Source: Vitreoscilla stercoraria DSM 513 (GTDB taxonomy: Bacteria > Pseudomonadota > Gammaproteobacteria > Burkholderiales > Neisseriaceae). From it: DNA of 64,000 nucleotides. The position numbers and the translations under genes were made by a program. Shown here piece by piece: positions 16,780-25,609 of the stretch (positions are counted from its first letter, which is position 1; every line of letters begins with the position of its first letter). The notes beneath the pieces were generated by a model that ran no database searches, was not told where the DNA came from, and worked only from the letters and a program-made list of their open reading frames with translations. The stretch is from contig NZ_KB908018.1 in the NCBI RefSeq assembly GCF_000382305.1, positions 62,001 through 126,000 on the forward strand, given 5' to 3'.

Positions 16780-17712
16780 TTATGTCCAGTAATAACGCAA
16801 AATATGAAAGAAAATTGGAGCTGCAAAGCAAATGGAATCTACTCTGTCCATCATGCCGCCATGACCTTTGATCATTTGTCCCCAGTCTTTCACGCCAAAA
16901 TCACGCTTCACTGCCGACATCACCAAACCGCCAGCAAAACCCATTAAGCAAATTAAAAAGCCGATCATCGCCGCTTGCCAAGGTGAAAAAGGCGTAATCC
17001 ACCACAAAGCGGCTGCCAAAGCCGTGGCAGACAATACGCCACCGACAAAACCTTCGACGGTTTTAGAAGGGGATAAGGTTGGGGCGATTTTGTGTTTACC
17101 CAATAATTTGCCCCACACATATTGCAACACATCACTGGCTTGAACCACTGCCAATAAGAAAATGACCAATAGAATATTTTGGTCGAAATTTTTCAACTCC
17201 AAATTCAAAATGAAAGGGACGTGGGAAATACAAAATACGCTGACCATCAAAGCCCATTGAATTTTGGCAGTGCGGTCTAAAAAACGGGTAGCATCGCCTG
17301 ATAAGCCTGCCAAAATCGGCAACAATAAAAAAGCATACACAGGGATGAAAATGGCAAACATGCCATACCAATTGGTTAAAACAAAATAGTATTGCACGGG
17401 CAAGATGATGTAAAAGCAAGCCACCAACACCGCATAATCACCTCGTCGACTGTATATCAGGCTTAAACATTCTCGTAAGGCTGCAAATGAAATGAGAAAA
17501 AATAAAATGGTAGAGCCAATATGTCCAGTGAGAAATGCCACAACGATGACCAATGTCATGACCCACCACGCATTGATGCGAGCATTCAAATTGCTGATGG
17601 TGGCGTTTTGATAACCATATCGGCGCGCTAAAACATAGCCTATACTGCTGGCAATAACGAGTATCAATAAAATGGCACCAAACAGCCACCACAATGAAAA
17701 TGGTAAAGTCAT
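16780..17712 (-). CDS. Phosphatidate cytidylyltransferase (CdsA/YnbB-type)
   Basis: The enzyme makes CDP-diacylglycerol from phosphatidate and CTP in the inner membrane. This 310-residue protein has about eight hydrophobic segments and the family signature near its C-terminus: SPSKTVEGFVGG, then SAVKRDFGVKDWGQMIKGHG, then GMMDRVDS. Its start overlaps the stop of the acyltransferase gene by four bases. The operon partners (acyltransferase, hydrolase-methyltransferase, CDP-alcohol transferase) match E. coli ynbABC content, so this is more likely the YnbB-type paralogue than the housekeeping cdsA, which in Neisseria lies elsewhere. Which phospholipid is made is unknown. Confidence 0.9.
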   Translation of the reverse strand: MTLPFSLWWLFGAILLILVIASSIGYVLARRYGYQNATISNLNARINAWWVMTLVIVVAFLTGHIGSTILFFLISFAALRECLSLIYSRRGDYAVLVACFYIILPVQYYFVLTNWYGMFAIFIPVYAFLLLPILAGLSGDATRFLDRTAKIQWALMVSVFCISHVPFILNLELKNFDQNILLVIFLLAVVQASDVLQYVWGKLLGKHKIAPTLSPSKTVEGFVGGVLSATALAAALWWITPFSPWQAAMIGFLICLMGFAGGLVMSAVKRDFGVKDWGQMIKGHGGMMDRVDSICFAAPIFFHILRYYWT

Positions 17713-18356
17713 TTTGGCTCCTTCGGTGACAAATCTAATAAAGCTTGGCGTGTACGTTCTAAAAAGGCTTGTTTGCTTTCATCGGGCAATTTGGTTAACG
17801 CAGAGCCGATGCGCACATCACACAATAATGGAATCGGCAAAATCTTACCTTTGGGTAAAACTCGGTTGATGTTGTTAATCCAAACGGGGACAAATTCGAT
17901 ATGCTCATTGGTTTGAGCCAAATGATACAGGCCGCTTTTAAATGGCAATAAGATTTGGTCGTCGGTGGTATTGCGTGTGCCTTCAGGAAATAAAATCAAC
18001 GATCGCCCTTGTTCTAAAGCCGCACTCATGTCTGCAATGGCTTGTTTGGGCGCGTGTTGACGGTCGATGAGCAAGACTTGAAAGACTTGTTCGGCAATAA
18101 ATGTTTTCAGTTTGCTGCTAAGCCAATAATCAGAGCCTGCAACAGGTTGGGTGAGCATGCGCCATTTTTTGGGTAATGAAATCCATACCAATATAAAATC
18201 GCCATGACTGGAGTGATTGGCATAATAGATTTTATTCTTAGGACCAAATGTCAAATCACTGGCGGATTTGGAGGTGACACCTGTTAAAAAAGAGGTGAAA
18301 AAACACAATAGGGTGTCTAAGAATCGAGCAAGTAGACGAGCGTTCGGTGTGGACAT
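17709..18356 (-). CDS. 1-acylglycerol-3-phosphate acyltransferase-like (PlsC family)
   Basis: The acyltransferase motifs NHSSHGD (catalytic His/Asp) and FPEGTRN are both present in this 215-residue protein. A frame continues 60 bases further upstream, but the ATG at 18356 is chosen because AAAAAGG precedes it at the right distance and the upstream codons lack a site. PlsC-type enzymes acylate lysophosphatidate to phosphatidate, the substrate of the CdsA-type enzyme encoded immediately downstream with a four-base overlap. It is separated by 120 bases from the hydrolase-methyltransferase gene upstream. Confidence 0.88.
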   Translation of the reverse strand: MSTPNARLLARFLDTLLCFFTSFLTGVTSKSASDLTFGPKNKIYYANHSSHGDFILVWISLPKKWRMLTQPVAGSDYWLSSKLKTFIAEQVFQVLLIDRQHAPKQAIADMSAALEQGRSLILFPEGTRNTTDDQILLPFKSGLYHLAQTNEHIEFVPVWINNINRVLPKGKILPIPLLCDVRIGSALTKLPDESKQAFLERTRQALLDLSPKEPK

Positions 18357-18476
18357 GGCAACCTTTTTGTCATTGAATGGCAGTGAAAAAGAGGATGAAA
18401 CGGATACATCATACACAATCTACATATCAGAGTGCCGTTGTCAGTGTGCATAAACCCTATAAATGCTCTGATTGGC

Positions 18477-20222
18477 TTATTTTTTACGTGCTAGCGATAC
18501 CGTAAAAATTCCGTCTTCATCAATCAATTGGCGTATTTTTTCAAAGCCTGCCGCAGCAACCAATTGATCCATTTCGGCTTGGCTGCGACGGCGCATCACC
18601 CAAGCTTCACCTTGTTTGTGGCTGGTCAAGCAGCGAGCAATCATTTCCAATTGTGGATGCCAAGGTTGGTTGGTGTAAATCAGATAGTGGCCGCTGGCAA
18701 TGGCATCGCCGAAGCCTTGTAAAGATTGCATGACCAAATCATTGTCAGGAAACAATTCATACAAACCCGATACAATCCCCAAGCTCGGTGGCGTGGGCAG
18801 ATTTTGATAAGCATGTCTGTCATAAGCATTGGCAGTTTCAAATTGAGCCATGTGTTGTAATTGACGGGAGGCGATTAAGGTTTGACCCGCTTGCACATTC
18901 ACATCGCTGTAATCACGCAAACGTATCGAGTCAGGCAAAATATCGCCATTTAATGCATCCAATACATAACGACCATGACCTGCAGCCACATCTAAGACAT
19001 GTATGGCTTGATTTTCTTGGTGCAAACGTTGGCAAGCGTCCTGAATCAAGATTTGCAAATGTATTTTGCGTTGACGTATGCCACGCCAACCAATGGCATT
19101 CAAATAATTTTGATCAATCAATACACCCATTTTATTGCGGCCTGTAGGCGTGTTGCGATAGACATAATCTAAGGTTGAACCTGAATCAAAACCTGTTTGT
19201 TGTCCCAGTTTTAACCCTTCAGACCAACGTGCGCCCAAGGCAATGCCTGCGCGCTGACTTTGCCAATACCATCGACGTGGCGAAAAAAGAGACAAAGGTG
19301 TGGCTAAGGTGTCAGATTCTTGGCGGCTGGCACTGTGTAAATGGGCTGAACGCAGATTGACCGTTTGAGGCGGTTGTTGGTACAGGCGTTGAATGAAACC
19401 TCGCATGGCATCTATCGCCAAATGGCGGTCCTTTTCGCCTAAAGTATCGTGGTAAAAACCCTTAAAGACATGGCGTTCTTTGATATAGGAACCCAGTTGA
19501 TTGTAAAAGCGGTGTTGTGGTTCATGATGTACCACCCAATCACTACCTGAAATCAATAATTGTATGGGCGTAGTAATGGCGGCAGCATCATTGACAGCAC
19601 GGTTAGCAGCTTCATACAAACCCAATAAAATACGCACAGAAATAGCACGGGTAATCAATGGGTCGGTGTCGTAGCTTTGGATGCGCTCTTCGTCATGGCT
19701 CAGATAATGGGCTTTGACGTAGCTTTGAACAAAAAAATTGCCTCGAACAGTTTGCATCAGCTTCAAACCATGTTTGGCCAATGGCACATACAATTTGACT
19801 TTGAAAGCAGGAGATGCCAAAACCGCGCCACGAATATGAGGAGCATAATCGTGTAACCAAGTGGCAACCACAACCGCACCCACACTTTGGGCAATCACGA
19901 CCATATTTTCTATAGCAATATGGTGTTGCTGGTGTATATGTTGAATAAAGGCTTCTACATCTGCGACCAGAGAACCAAAGCTGGGTGCATCTCCTCTGTC
20001 TCCCGGGCTGTGACCATGGCTACGCGCATCCCAAGCAAAAATATCACAATCATCCAAAGCCAATTCGCTTGCCACATGCATCATGCGTCCTGAATGTTCG
20101 TGGCCACGGTGAAACAAAATCAAAGCTTTAGGCTCGTTATGCGAGGCTGTGGCAGCAATATGTCGGTAAAACAATGAAACACCATCATGGCTGCTAAAAA
20201 AAGATTCAGAGGCTTGAGTCAT
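18477..20222 (-). CDS. Fused alpha/beta hydrolase and SAM-dependent methyltransferase, YnbC-like
   Basis: The N-terminal half (about residues 1-290) is a lysophospholipase or monoacylglycerol-lipase-type hydrolase: FHRGHEHSGRM, FAWDARSHGHSPG and the nucleophile elbow AQSVG. Residues about 385-581 are a class I methyltransferase with the SAM loop VLDVAAGHGRYV. The length (581) and this rare fusion match E. coli YnbC as I recall it (about 585). The gene overlaps the CDP-alcohol transferase gene by four bases. A role in editing or methylating a phospholipid made by this operon is likely but unproven. A DUS-like variant at 19034 is read as IQDA. Confidence 0.82.
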   Translation of the reverse strand: MTQASESFFSSHDGVSLFYRHIAATASHNEPKALILFHRGHEHSGRMMHVASELALDDCDIFAWDARSHGHSPGDRGDAPSFGSLVADVEAFIQHIHQQHHIAIENMVVIAQSVGAVVVATWLHDYAPHIRGAVLASPAFKVKLYVPLAKHGLKLMQTVRGNFFVQSYVKAHYLSHDEERIQSYDTDPLITRAISVRILLGLYEAANRAVNDAAAITTPIQLLISGSDWVVHHEPQHRFYNQLGSYIKERHVFKGFYHDTLGEKDRHLAIDAMRGFIQRLYQQPPQTVNLRSAHLHSASRQESDTLATPLSLFSPRRWYWQSQRAGIALGARWSEGLKLGQQTGFDSGSTLDYVYRNTPTGRNKMGVLIDQNYLNAIGWRGIRQRKIHLQILIQDACQRLHQENQAIHVLDVAAGHGRYVLDALNGDILPDSIRLRDYSDVNVQAGQTLIASRQLQHMAQFETANAYDRHAYQNLPTPPSLGIVSGLYELFPDNDLVMQSLQGFGDAIASGHYLIYTNQPWHPQLEMIARCLTSHKQGEAWVMRRRSQAEMDQLVAAAGFEKIRQLIDEDGIFTVSLARKK

Positions 20223-20836
20223 GTCGATTCCTGTGTTTGAGGCAAACCATTGTGAATGCGGCGATAAATGGTATAAGCCAAAGCAAGATTAATCAGAATG
20301 AAGGCAATGTTTTGATAAGCCAAAGTATGAGGGAAAGAGAAACCCACAATGGCCAATAGACCAATGGTGAAAGCGCGATCACTTTTTCCCATAGGACCAT
20401 CATAACGGCGACTGTTGCCATGAACTTGTCCTAAAACGCCTGCAAACTCAGTTAAAGCGGCCTGAAACACCAGCAAATACACCAGCCAAGCATGAGTATG
20501 CGGTAATAATATCAAAGGCAAATACAGGGCGCTGTCTGAAATCACATCGGTCAATTCATTTAAATAGCCACCTAAAGCAGATTGTTGTTGGTGTTCTCGT
20601 GCGAGCATTCCATCTACCGCATTCATCGCCATACGAATGAATAAAAACAAAGGCAGTAGCAACAATCCTAACCATGCTTGCTGGCTGATGCATACGGCAA
20701 GAATGAGACCCACTATTATAGAGGCAGCGCAAGCCAATAAAGTTATTTGGTTGGCAGTGATGTTTTTAGCAGCCAATGTTTGAACAATTGGGCGCAATAA
20801 GGCTTGGAATTTAGGTTTTAATAGATAAATACTCAT
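20219..20836 (-). CDS. CDP-alcohol phosphatidyltransferase, YnbA-like
   Basis: This 205-residue membrane protein joins a CDP-activated lipid to an alcohol. The core signature is NAVDGMLAR, eight residues, then GGYLNELTD. Compared with the usual D-x2-D-G-x2-A-R-x8-G-x3-D-x3-D, the first and third aspartates are asparagine here. I recall the same substitutions in E. coli YnbA, so it appears to be a subfamily trait and not decay. Five or so membrane helices surround it. It is the first gene of the minus-strand lipid operon. The alcohol acceptor is unknown. Confidence 0.85.
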   Translation of the reverse strand: MSIYLLKPKFQALLRPIVQTLAAKNITANQITLLACAASIIVGLILAVCISQQAWLGLLLLPLFLFIRMAMNAVDGMLAREHQQQSALGGYLNELTDVISDSALYLPLILLPHTHAWLVYLLVFQAALTEFAGVLGQVHGNSRRYDGPMGKSDRAFTIGLLAIVGFSFPHTLAYQNIAFILINLALAYTIYRRIHNGLPQTQEST

Positions 20837-20954
20837 GCAAGTTTCATCGTTGATTGGGAAGTAGATGGTTAATCATTATGATTAATATTGTATTTTGTCA
20901 ATGAATTTGACTTTGTTTTGATGTTGGTGGCATTTTTTAATACTTACTAGGAAT

Positions 20955-20978
20955 AAAAAAGGCAACCCGAAGGTTGCC
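20955..20978 (-). terminator. Terminator of aceA
   Basis: On the minus strand GGCAACC, a TTCG tetraloop and GGTTGCC are followed by TTTTTT, 33 bases past the aceA stop codon. Confidence 0.9.
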
Positions 20979-21010
20979 CAAAACGACACACATAGATTTG
21001 AAGGATAGAC

Positions 21011-22309
21011 TTAGTGGAATTGCTCTTCTTCGGTAGAGCCAGTCAACGCCGTTACGCTAGACTTGCCACCTTGAATCACAGTGGTCACATCGTCAAAATA
21101 GCCAGTGCCAACTTCTTGTTGGTGAGACACAAATGTGTAGCCACGGTCACGGGCTGCGAATTCTGGCTCTTGTACTTTCTCAACATAAGCTGACATGCCG
21201 CGTTGAGCGTAGTCTTGAGCCAAGTCGAACATGTTGTACCACATGCTGTGAATGCCAGCCAAAGTGATGAATTGGTATTTGTAGCCCATTGCGCCCAATT
21301 CGCGTTGGAATTTGGCGATGGTGGCATCGTCCAAGTTTTTCTTCCAGTTGAATGATGGAGAGCAGTTGTAAGCCAACAATTTACCCGGGAACTGAGCGTG
21401 AATCGCTTCAGCAAATTTGCGTGCTTCTTCCAAGTCAGGCGTTGCAGTTTCACACCACAACAAGTCAGCGTAAGGTGCGTAAGCCAAACCGCGAGCAATC
21501 GCTTGATCAATACCAGCATTCACTTTGTAGAAGCCTTCAGCGGTGCGTTCACCTGTCACAAATGGGCGATCGTATTCGTCGCAATCGCTGGTCAATAAAT
21601 CCGCAGCATTGGCATCAGTACGCGCCAACAATACCGTTGGTACGCCCAAAACGTCAGCAGCCAAACGTGCAGAAACCAATTTTTGTACGGCTTCTTGAGT
21701 CGGTACCAATACTTTACCGCCCATGTGACCGCATTTTTTCACCGAAGCCAATTGGTCTTCAAAATGCACACCTGCAGCGCCTGCTTTGATCATGGATTTC
21801 ATCAATTCAAACGCATTTAATACACCACCAAAACCTGCTTCAGCATCGGCAACAATTGGTGCGAAGTAATCGGTATAACCTTCATCGCCTTTTTCAACAC
21901 CTTTAGAGTGTTGGATTTCATCGGCACGAGTGAAAGTGTTGTTGATGCGCTCAACCACAGAAGGAACAGAGTTCACAGGGTATAAAGATTGGTCTGGGTA
22001 CATGCTCATGTAGCTGTTGTTGTCTGCAGCCACTTGCCAGCCTGACAAATAAATGGCTTTGATACCCGCTTTAACTTGTTGCATGGCTTGACCGCCGGTC
22101 AAAGCACCCAAGCAATTGATGAAATCTTCGTTGTTCACCAAATTCCATAATTTTTCAGAGCCGTTGCGTGCCAAAGTGTGTTCTACTTGAACAGAGCCAC
22201 GTAAACGTTCTACGTCTGCTGCGGTATAGTCGCGTTTGATGCCGTTCCAGCGAGGATTTTCTGCCCAGTCTTTTTCAATGGCTGCAATGCGTTCTGCACG
22301 TGTTGTCAT
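21011..22309 (-). CDS. aceA: Isocitrate lyase
   Basis: Isocitrate lyase splits isocitrate into succinate and glyoxylate, the first step of the glyoxylate shunt. The 432-residue protein has the catalytic KKCGHMGGK loop, the substrate segment WCETATPDLEEARKFAE, and the NCSPSFNW motif. It begins with an ATG preceded by AAAGGAA. No malate synthase gene is in the window. A stand-alone AceK regulatory domain is encoded upstream on the same strand, about 600 bases away and behind its own terminator. A UNCG-type terminator follows. Confidence 0.97.
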   Translation of the reverse strand: MTTRAERIAAIEKDWAENPRWNGIKRDYTAADVERLRGSVQVEHTLARNGSEKLWNLVNNEDFINCLGALTGGQAMQQVKAGIKAIYLSGWQVAADNNSYMSMYPDQSLYPVNSVPSVVERINNTFTRADEIQHSKGVEKGDEGYTDYFAPIVADAEAGFGGVLNAFELMKSMIKAGAAGVHFEDQLASVKKCGHMGGKVLVPTQEAVQKLVSARLAADVLGVPTVLLARTDANAADLLTSDCDEYDRPFVTGERTAEGFYKVNAGIDQAIARGLAYAPYADLLWCETATPDLEEARKFAEAIHAQFPGKLLAYNCSPSFNWKKNLDDATIAKFQRELGAMGYKYQFITLAGIHSMWYNMFDLAQDYAQRGMSAYVEKVQEPEFAARDRGYTFVSHQQEVGTGYFDDVTTVIQGGKSSVTALTGSTEEEQFH

Positions 22310-22749
22310 CTTACTATTCCTTTGTTCTGATCGGTTTTTGGAAACGCACTTGTTTGGTGGTGCGATGCAGCAAATTTACCTGTGTTTTATGAAAAAGCAA
22401 AGCAATTTTTGAAAAAAGTTTTTAAATTTCATAATGTTGCGAATATGAACATTGTTTTCGAAAAATGACTATATATGTTATATATTGGTGATAATTGTTA
22501 TGTTCTATCAATATAATTTAAAGTTTGTGCGATTGTGAGCGATTGTTTTCAGGTGTATTGGTTCGTATTTTTTCACTCTCACAAGGTGGCAATAAGCATA
22601 AAAAACTAGGCCTAGTGTAAAAAAGTCGAAAAAAAAGTTTTTTGCGTTGCAAAATTGTGACAAAAATTTGGATGTCTTTTTTTGAACATGGTTTGATGCA
22701 AAAAAAGGGGATTATGGTTCGGTTGGAGTGAGTGGACATTAAACTGGCA
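22310..22749. promoter_or_regulatory. Upstream region of aceA
   Basis: About 440 very AT-rich bases with no supported gene. Nearest the gene, an inverted repeat AATGTT ... AACATT at 22433-22453 and an alternating TATATA stretch at 22470-22486 could form a regulated promoter on the minus strand. This is by eye only. Confidence 0.35.
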
Positions 22750-22752
22750 TAA

Positions 22753-22780
22753 AAAAGACGCTTATACAAAGCGTCTCAAG
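22753..22780 (-). terminator. Terminator of the AceK-like gene
   Basis: On the minus strand AGACGCTT, a five-base loop and AAGCGTCT lead into TTTTTT. It lies 135 bases after the AceK-like stop codon and shows that transcription of that gene ends before aceA. Confidence 0.85.
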
Positions 22781-22914
22781 CAGGGTTGCTAAAAAATGAT
22801 GTCCCATTTTTATATCCTTGATAAATGATGATGGTGAGAGTGTTGATAGAGCATGTTTTGTGATGGCATTCAATGCAGATCAATGGCCATTTTTATGCCT
22901 CTTTTAAAAAAGCA

Positions 22915-23811
22915 TTATTTTTGCAATTCTAAAAAAGCATACCAGCCGTCTTTGGATTGATTGGGTGACATGGTGTGTAAAAATTCTACATAAGTAGAGG
23001 GTAAATCCAAGTCGGCTAGAAAATATGTTTGCAAAGATGAAAACAAAATAGCAATTTGCTCATGCTCTAATAAAATGGTGTCTATACACAATAAAGCGTT
23101 GGCATCGTGAGTGATCACCAAAGCAAAAGTTTGCTGTTGCTCATTTTGAATCATTTGACCGAATACATAAGCGTGTTGGTTGTGATAAATCGGATGATTC
23201 AACACTTGAAAATGCCAATGTTCAGTAGGTGATACAGATGGCTTTTGGTAATGTGTCTTGAGCATTTGCATGATGTTGGTCAGTGTGGTTTCGAGGTGAG
23301 CAAACGGGGTTTGCCAATCAAAATAAGACAATATATTGTGCCAGACCGGTTTCAGGTCGCTTGAATGGGTGCTCGATAAGGCAAATATGCTGGATGGTGT
23401 TGCCAATTGTTCTGTTAATGAGTGGGTTTTACTGAAGGTAAAAGGATTGTCAAAGTAATGGCATTTTAAAATTTCAGTTGTGACCGAGCTGAAATATGCT
23501 TTGGCCCATTCAGATTGAGAATGTAGTTGTAATAAATTGCAGTATTCGGCTTTGGCTTGCTGCCAAACTTCATCGGATAAAGCATTGGCACCGATTTCTT
23601 GGCGCAGCTTGGTGGCTATTTGAATAACTTTGTCTTTGTATGCTTGGACTCGAATGGTTTGATTTTGCTTGATGCCTTCCCAATTTGCTGCTTCAAACAT
23701 GGGTTTAATATATTCGTCGGTGTTGATAAATAAGGCGGCATGTTGGTTAAAGTGTTCCAAAACCATGGTGGCAATGGCTTTGGCTTGAGTGTTGGTCAAT
23801 CTAGATTTCAC
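22915..23811 (-). CDS. AceK regulatory domain only (kinase/phosphatase domain absent)
   Basis: AceK is the bifunctional kinase/phosphatase that controls isocitrate dehydrogenase and is normally about 580 residues. This 298-residue protein aligns from memory with its N-terminal regulatory half along the whole length: FEAANWEGIKQN (E. coli FEQADWHAVQQA), AEYCNLLQL ... AKAYFSSV (EHYTRLLPD ... AESFFNSV), CIDTILLEHEQIAILFSS (FIDTCLTTTAEASIVFGF). It stops where the E. coli protein enters the kinase domain, so the ATP-binding loop and catalytic residues are missing. The GTG start has a strong AAGGGAG site and the gene has its own terminator, so it looks maintained. It may sense AMP or bind a partner, or be a remnant. 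Confidence 0.8.
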   Translation of the reverse strand: MKSRLTNTQAKAIATMVLEHFNQHAALFINTDEYIKPMFEAANWEGIKQNQTIRVQAYKDKVIQIATKLRQEIGANALSDEVWQQAKAEYCNLLQLHSQSEWAKAYFSSVTTEILKCHYFDNPFTFSKTHSLTEQLATPSSIFALSSTHSSDLKPVWHNILSYFDWQTPFAHLETTLTNIMQMLKTHYQKPSVSPTEHWHFQVLNHPIYHNQHAYVFGQMIQNEQQQTFALVITHDANALLCIDTILLEHEQIAILFSSLQTYFLADLDLPSTYVEFLHTMSPNQSKDGWYAFLELQK

Positions 23812-23945
23812 AACTTTCTCCCTTGGTATTCAGTCTGATGGTTTTGTTATTTTATTGATTGAAATGGAAGATTAATCTACTTATCTTATTTTTTGCAATG
23901 CAACGTAAGCAAAATGGCAGTTCTCAGATAGAAGTCAGTATTTGG

Positions 23946-23973
23946 CTTGAATTACACAGATATGCCCAAATTT
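23946..23973 (+). promoter_or_regulatory. Sigma-32-type heat-shock promoter of grpE
   Basis: CTTGAA, 13 bases, then CCCAAATT, close to the CTTGAA / CCCCATNT consensus and about 70 bases before the grpE ATG. The same layout recurs before dnaK. Confidence 0.75.
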
Positions 23974-24042
23974 AGGCAATTATCGTTCAATAGCGAACAT
24001 GGATTGTGTATCCATACCCAATTATTTGAGAAAGGAAGTCAA

Positions 24043-24597
24043 ATGACGGATAACGAAAACAAAGCAAATGTTGAAGAAAATGGCCATATGGATGTCAATG
24101 CAACAGATGCACAACCAGAAGCTGAGGCGGTAGAGAAAACTGTGGCGGATTGGGAAGCGGAAGTGGCTGAGTTGCAAGGTCAGTTACAAGATGAGCGCTT
24201 GCGTTCTGCTGCTGCGGTACAAAATTTGACTCGCCGCCATCAAGATGAAATTCAAGCCGCACATAAATTTGCCAGCCAAAAATTTGCCACTGAATTGTTA
24301 ACGGTCAAAGATTATTTGGAAATGGCTTTGCTCGATCAAAGCCAAAATTTTGATGCCTTGAAAATGGGTGTGAGTATGACTTTGGCTGAATTGGTGAAAG
24401 CTTTTGAAAAAGCTCAAATCGAAGAAATCAATCCTGCCGTAGGTGAAAAATTGGATTCGCATAAACACCAAGCGATGCAAGCGGTAGAAAGCGAACAAGA
24501 AACCAATACTGTCGTGTCTGTGATGAAAAAAGGTTATAGCTTATCAGGTCGCTTGTTGCGTCCTGCGATGGTTGTCGTGGCTAAAGCTGCTGAATAG
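24043..24597 (+). CDS. grpE: GrpE nucleotide exchange factor
   Basis: GrpE releases ADP from DnaK. The 184-residue protein has an acidic N-terminus, a long helix (WEAEVAELQGQLQDERLRS), the middle family core, and the C-terminal beta domain VVSVMKKGYSLSGRLLRPAMVVVAK. An open frame extends 96 bases further upstream, but the ATG at 24043 has AAAGGAAG before it, and the extension would lie across the heat-shock promoter. A DUS-pair terminator follows, so it is a single-gene unit. Confidence 0.95.
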   Translation: MTDNENKANVEENGHMDVNATDAQPEAEAVEKTVADWEAEVAELQGQLQDERLRSAAAVQNLTRRHQDEIQAAHKFASQKFATELLTVKDYLEMALLDQSQNFDALKMGVSMTLAELVKAFEKAQIEEINPAVGEKLDSHKHQAMQAVESEQETNTVVSVMKKGYSLSGRLLRPAMVVVAKAAE

Positions 24598-24611
24598 TTT
24601 TTCAGCATATT

Positions 24612-24647
24612 TAAAGCGTCCTGTAATGGTTTACAGGACGCTTTTTT
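24612..24647 (+). terminator. DUS-pair terminator after grpE
   Basis: AAAGCGTCCTGTAA and TTACAGGACGCTTT around a four-base loop, then a T run. Confidence 0.9.
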
Positions 24648-24741
24648 ATGGTGCAATCGCCGCAAATAAAGCATTTTGAATGTTTATGCTATCTGATTAA
24701 TGTATAATTAATTACTTGTGAAACTTTATTAAGAGACAGTA

Positions 24742-25179
24742 ATGAATCGCGTTCAAACAATGATTCTTGCGGCGGTAATGGCTGGTACTGCAACTTTGGC
24801 GATGGCTGAAGCGCAGTGGCAAAAAATTAGTTTTAATAACAAAAGTGTAACATTGTATATGGACGCTAACAGTATTCAGCCAAAAGTGGATGAATACAAA
24901 AATCGTTATTTGCAAACGACAATTAACCGTACCTATGTTGAACCAAAAAAATTGAAGAGCGGTAAATACTATAACCAGCTCAATGAAACTATTGCAGTGG
25001 ATTGTTTGCATGGCGCGTATGCTGCCACCAATCCTAGATGGTTTATCAATAGAGAATTGGTGCATAAAGAAAACACTAAAAATGAAGATTGGAATAAATA
25101 CGACAGCGATGACAGCGGCTCATATGCCACTACCGCGCGTGCGATTTGCAAGCATTACAAATCATTTTTAGGAGGTTAA
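24742..25179 (+). CDS. Small secreted protein, surface-adhesin-E-like
   Basis: A signal peptide (MILAAVMAGTATLAMA) precedes a mature part of about 120 residues with two cysteines (VDCLHG and AICKHY) that could form a disulfide. The order of short motifs, W..ISFNNKSVTLYMD, SGKYYNQL, VDC, then W.KY..DDSGSY and C, resembles the Haemophilus protein E / surface-adhesin E family, and the next gene is a clear paralogue. The gene set of three lies between grpE and dnaK. Location should be periplasm or cell surface; the ligand is unknown. Confidence 0.65.
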   Translation: MNRVQTMILAAVMAGTATLAMAEAQWQKISFNNKSVTLYMDANSIQPKVDEYKNRYLQTTINRTYVEPKKLKSGKYYNQLNETIAVDCLHGAYAATNPRWFINRELVHKENTKNEDWNKYDSDDSGSYATTARAICKHYKSFLGG

Positions 25180-25182
25180 GTG

Positions 25183-25584
25183 ATGTTGAAACAAAGTTTG
25201 ATGGTGGCGTTATTATTGGTAGCGGCGCAAGCCCAAGCGGCTACTTGGGATCGAATGATGAAACAAGGCAATGTAACGTTTTATCAAGAAAGTGGCTCTG
25301 GCAGCATTGCGCGTGAAGTGAACAATACCATTCGCGCCCATTATCGTTTGGATTATGACAAGCCTGTCAAAACCACATCGGGTAAGTATTACACTCGTGA
25401 AACGGTTTGGTTCAGTGCCGATTGCAATGCCAAAGAATTTATAGCGAATTCTTCGGTGTTTTACATCAATGGCAACCAACAAATTGGTAGCAATAATGGT
25501 CGCAACAGAGAATGGACCAAATACAGTGCCAGCAATTCTGGGGTATACCACAAGTTGTGGCGTGAAATGTGTTTGCAATCATAA
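25183..25584 (+). CDS. Small secreted protein, paralogue of the preceding gene
   Basis: A signal peptide ending AQAQA is followed by about 115 residues that repeat the pattern of its neighbour: W..MMKQGNVTFYQE, TSGKYYTRETVW, ADCNAKEF, REWTKYSASNSGVYHKLWREMC. Both cysteines are kept, consistent with a conserved disulfide. GGAGG lies seven bases before the ATG at 25183, so this start is preferred over the GTG one codon earlier. It begins almost at the stop of the first copy, suggesting tandem duplication and co-expression. Confidence 0.65.
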   Translation: MLKQSLMVALLLVAAQAQAATWDRMMKQGNVTFYQESGSGSIAREVNNTIRAHYRLDYDKPVKTTSGKYYTRETVWFSADCNAKEFIANSSVFYINGNQQIGSNNGRNREWTKYSASNSGVYHKLWREMCLQS

Positions 25585-25609
25585 TTCAAACAAAATAGGT
25601 TGAAGTGCG

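Noticed and set aside
22518..22769. 83-codon minus-strand frame upstream of aceA
   Set aside because: It overlaps the terminator of the AceK-like gene, has low-complexity basic composition and no ribosome site.
23947..24042. Upstream extension of grpE
   Set aside because: It would begin inside the -35 element of the sigma-32 promoter and lacks a ribosome site; the ATG at 24043 has one.
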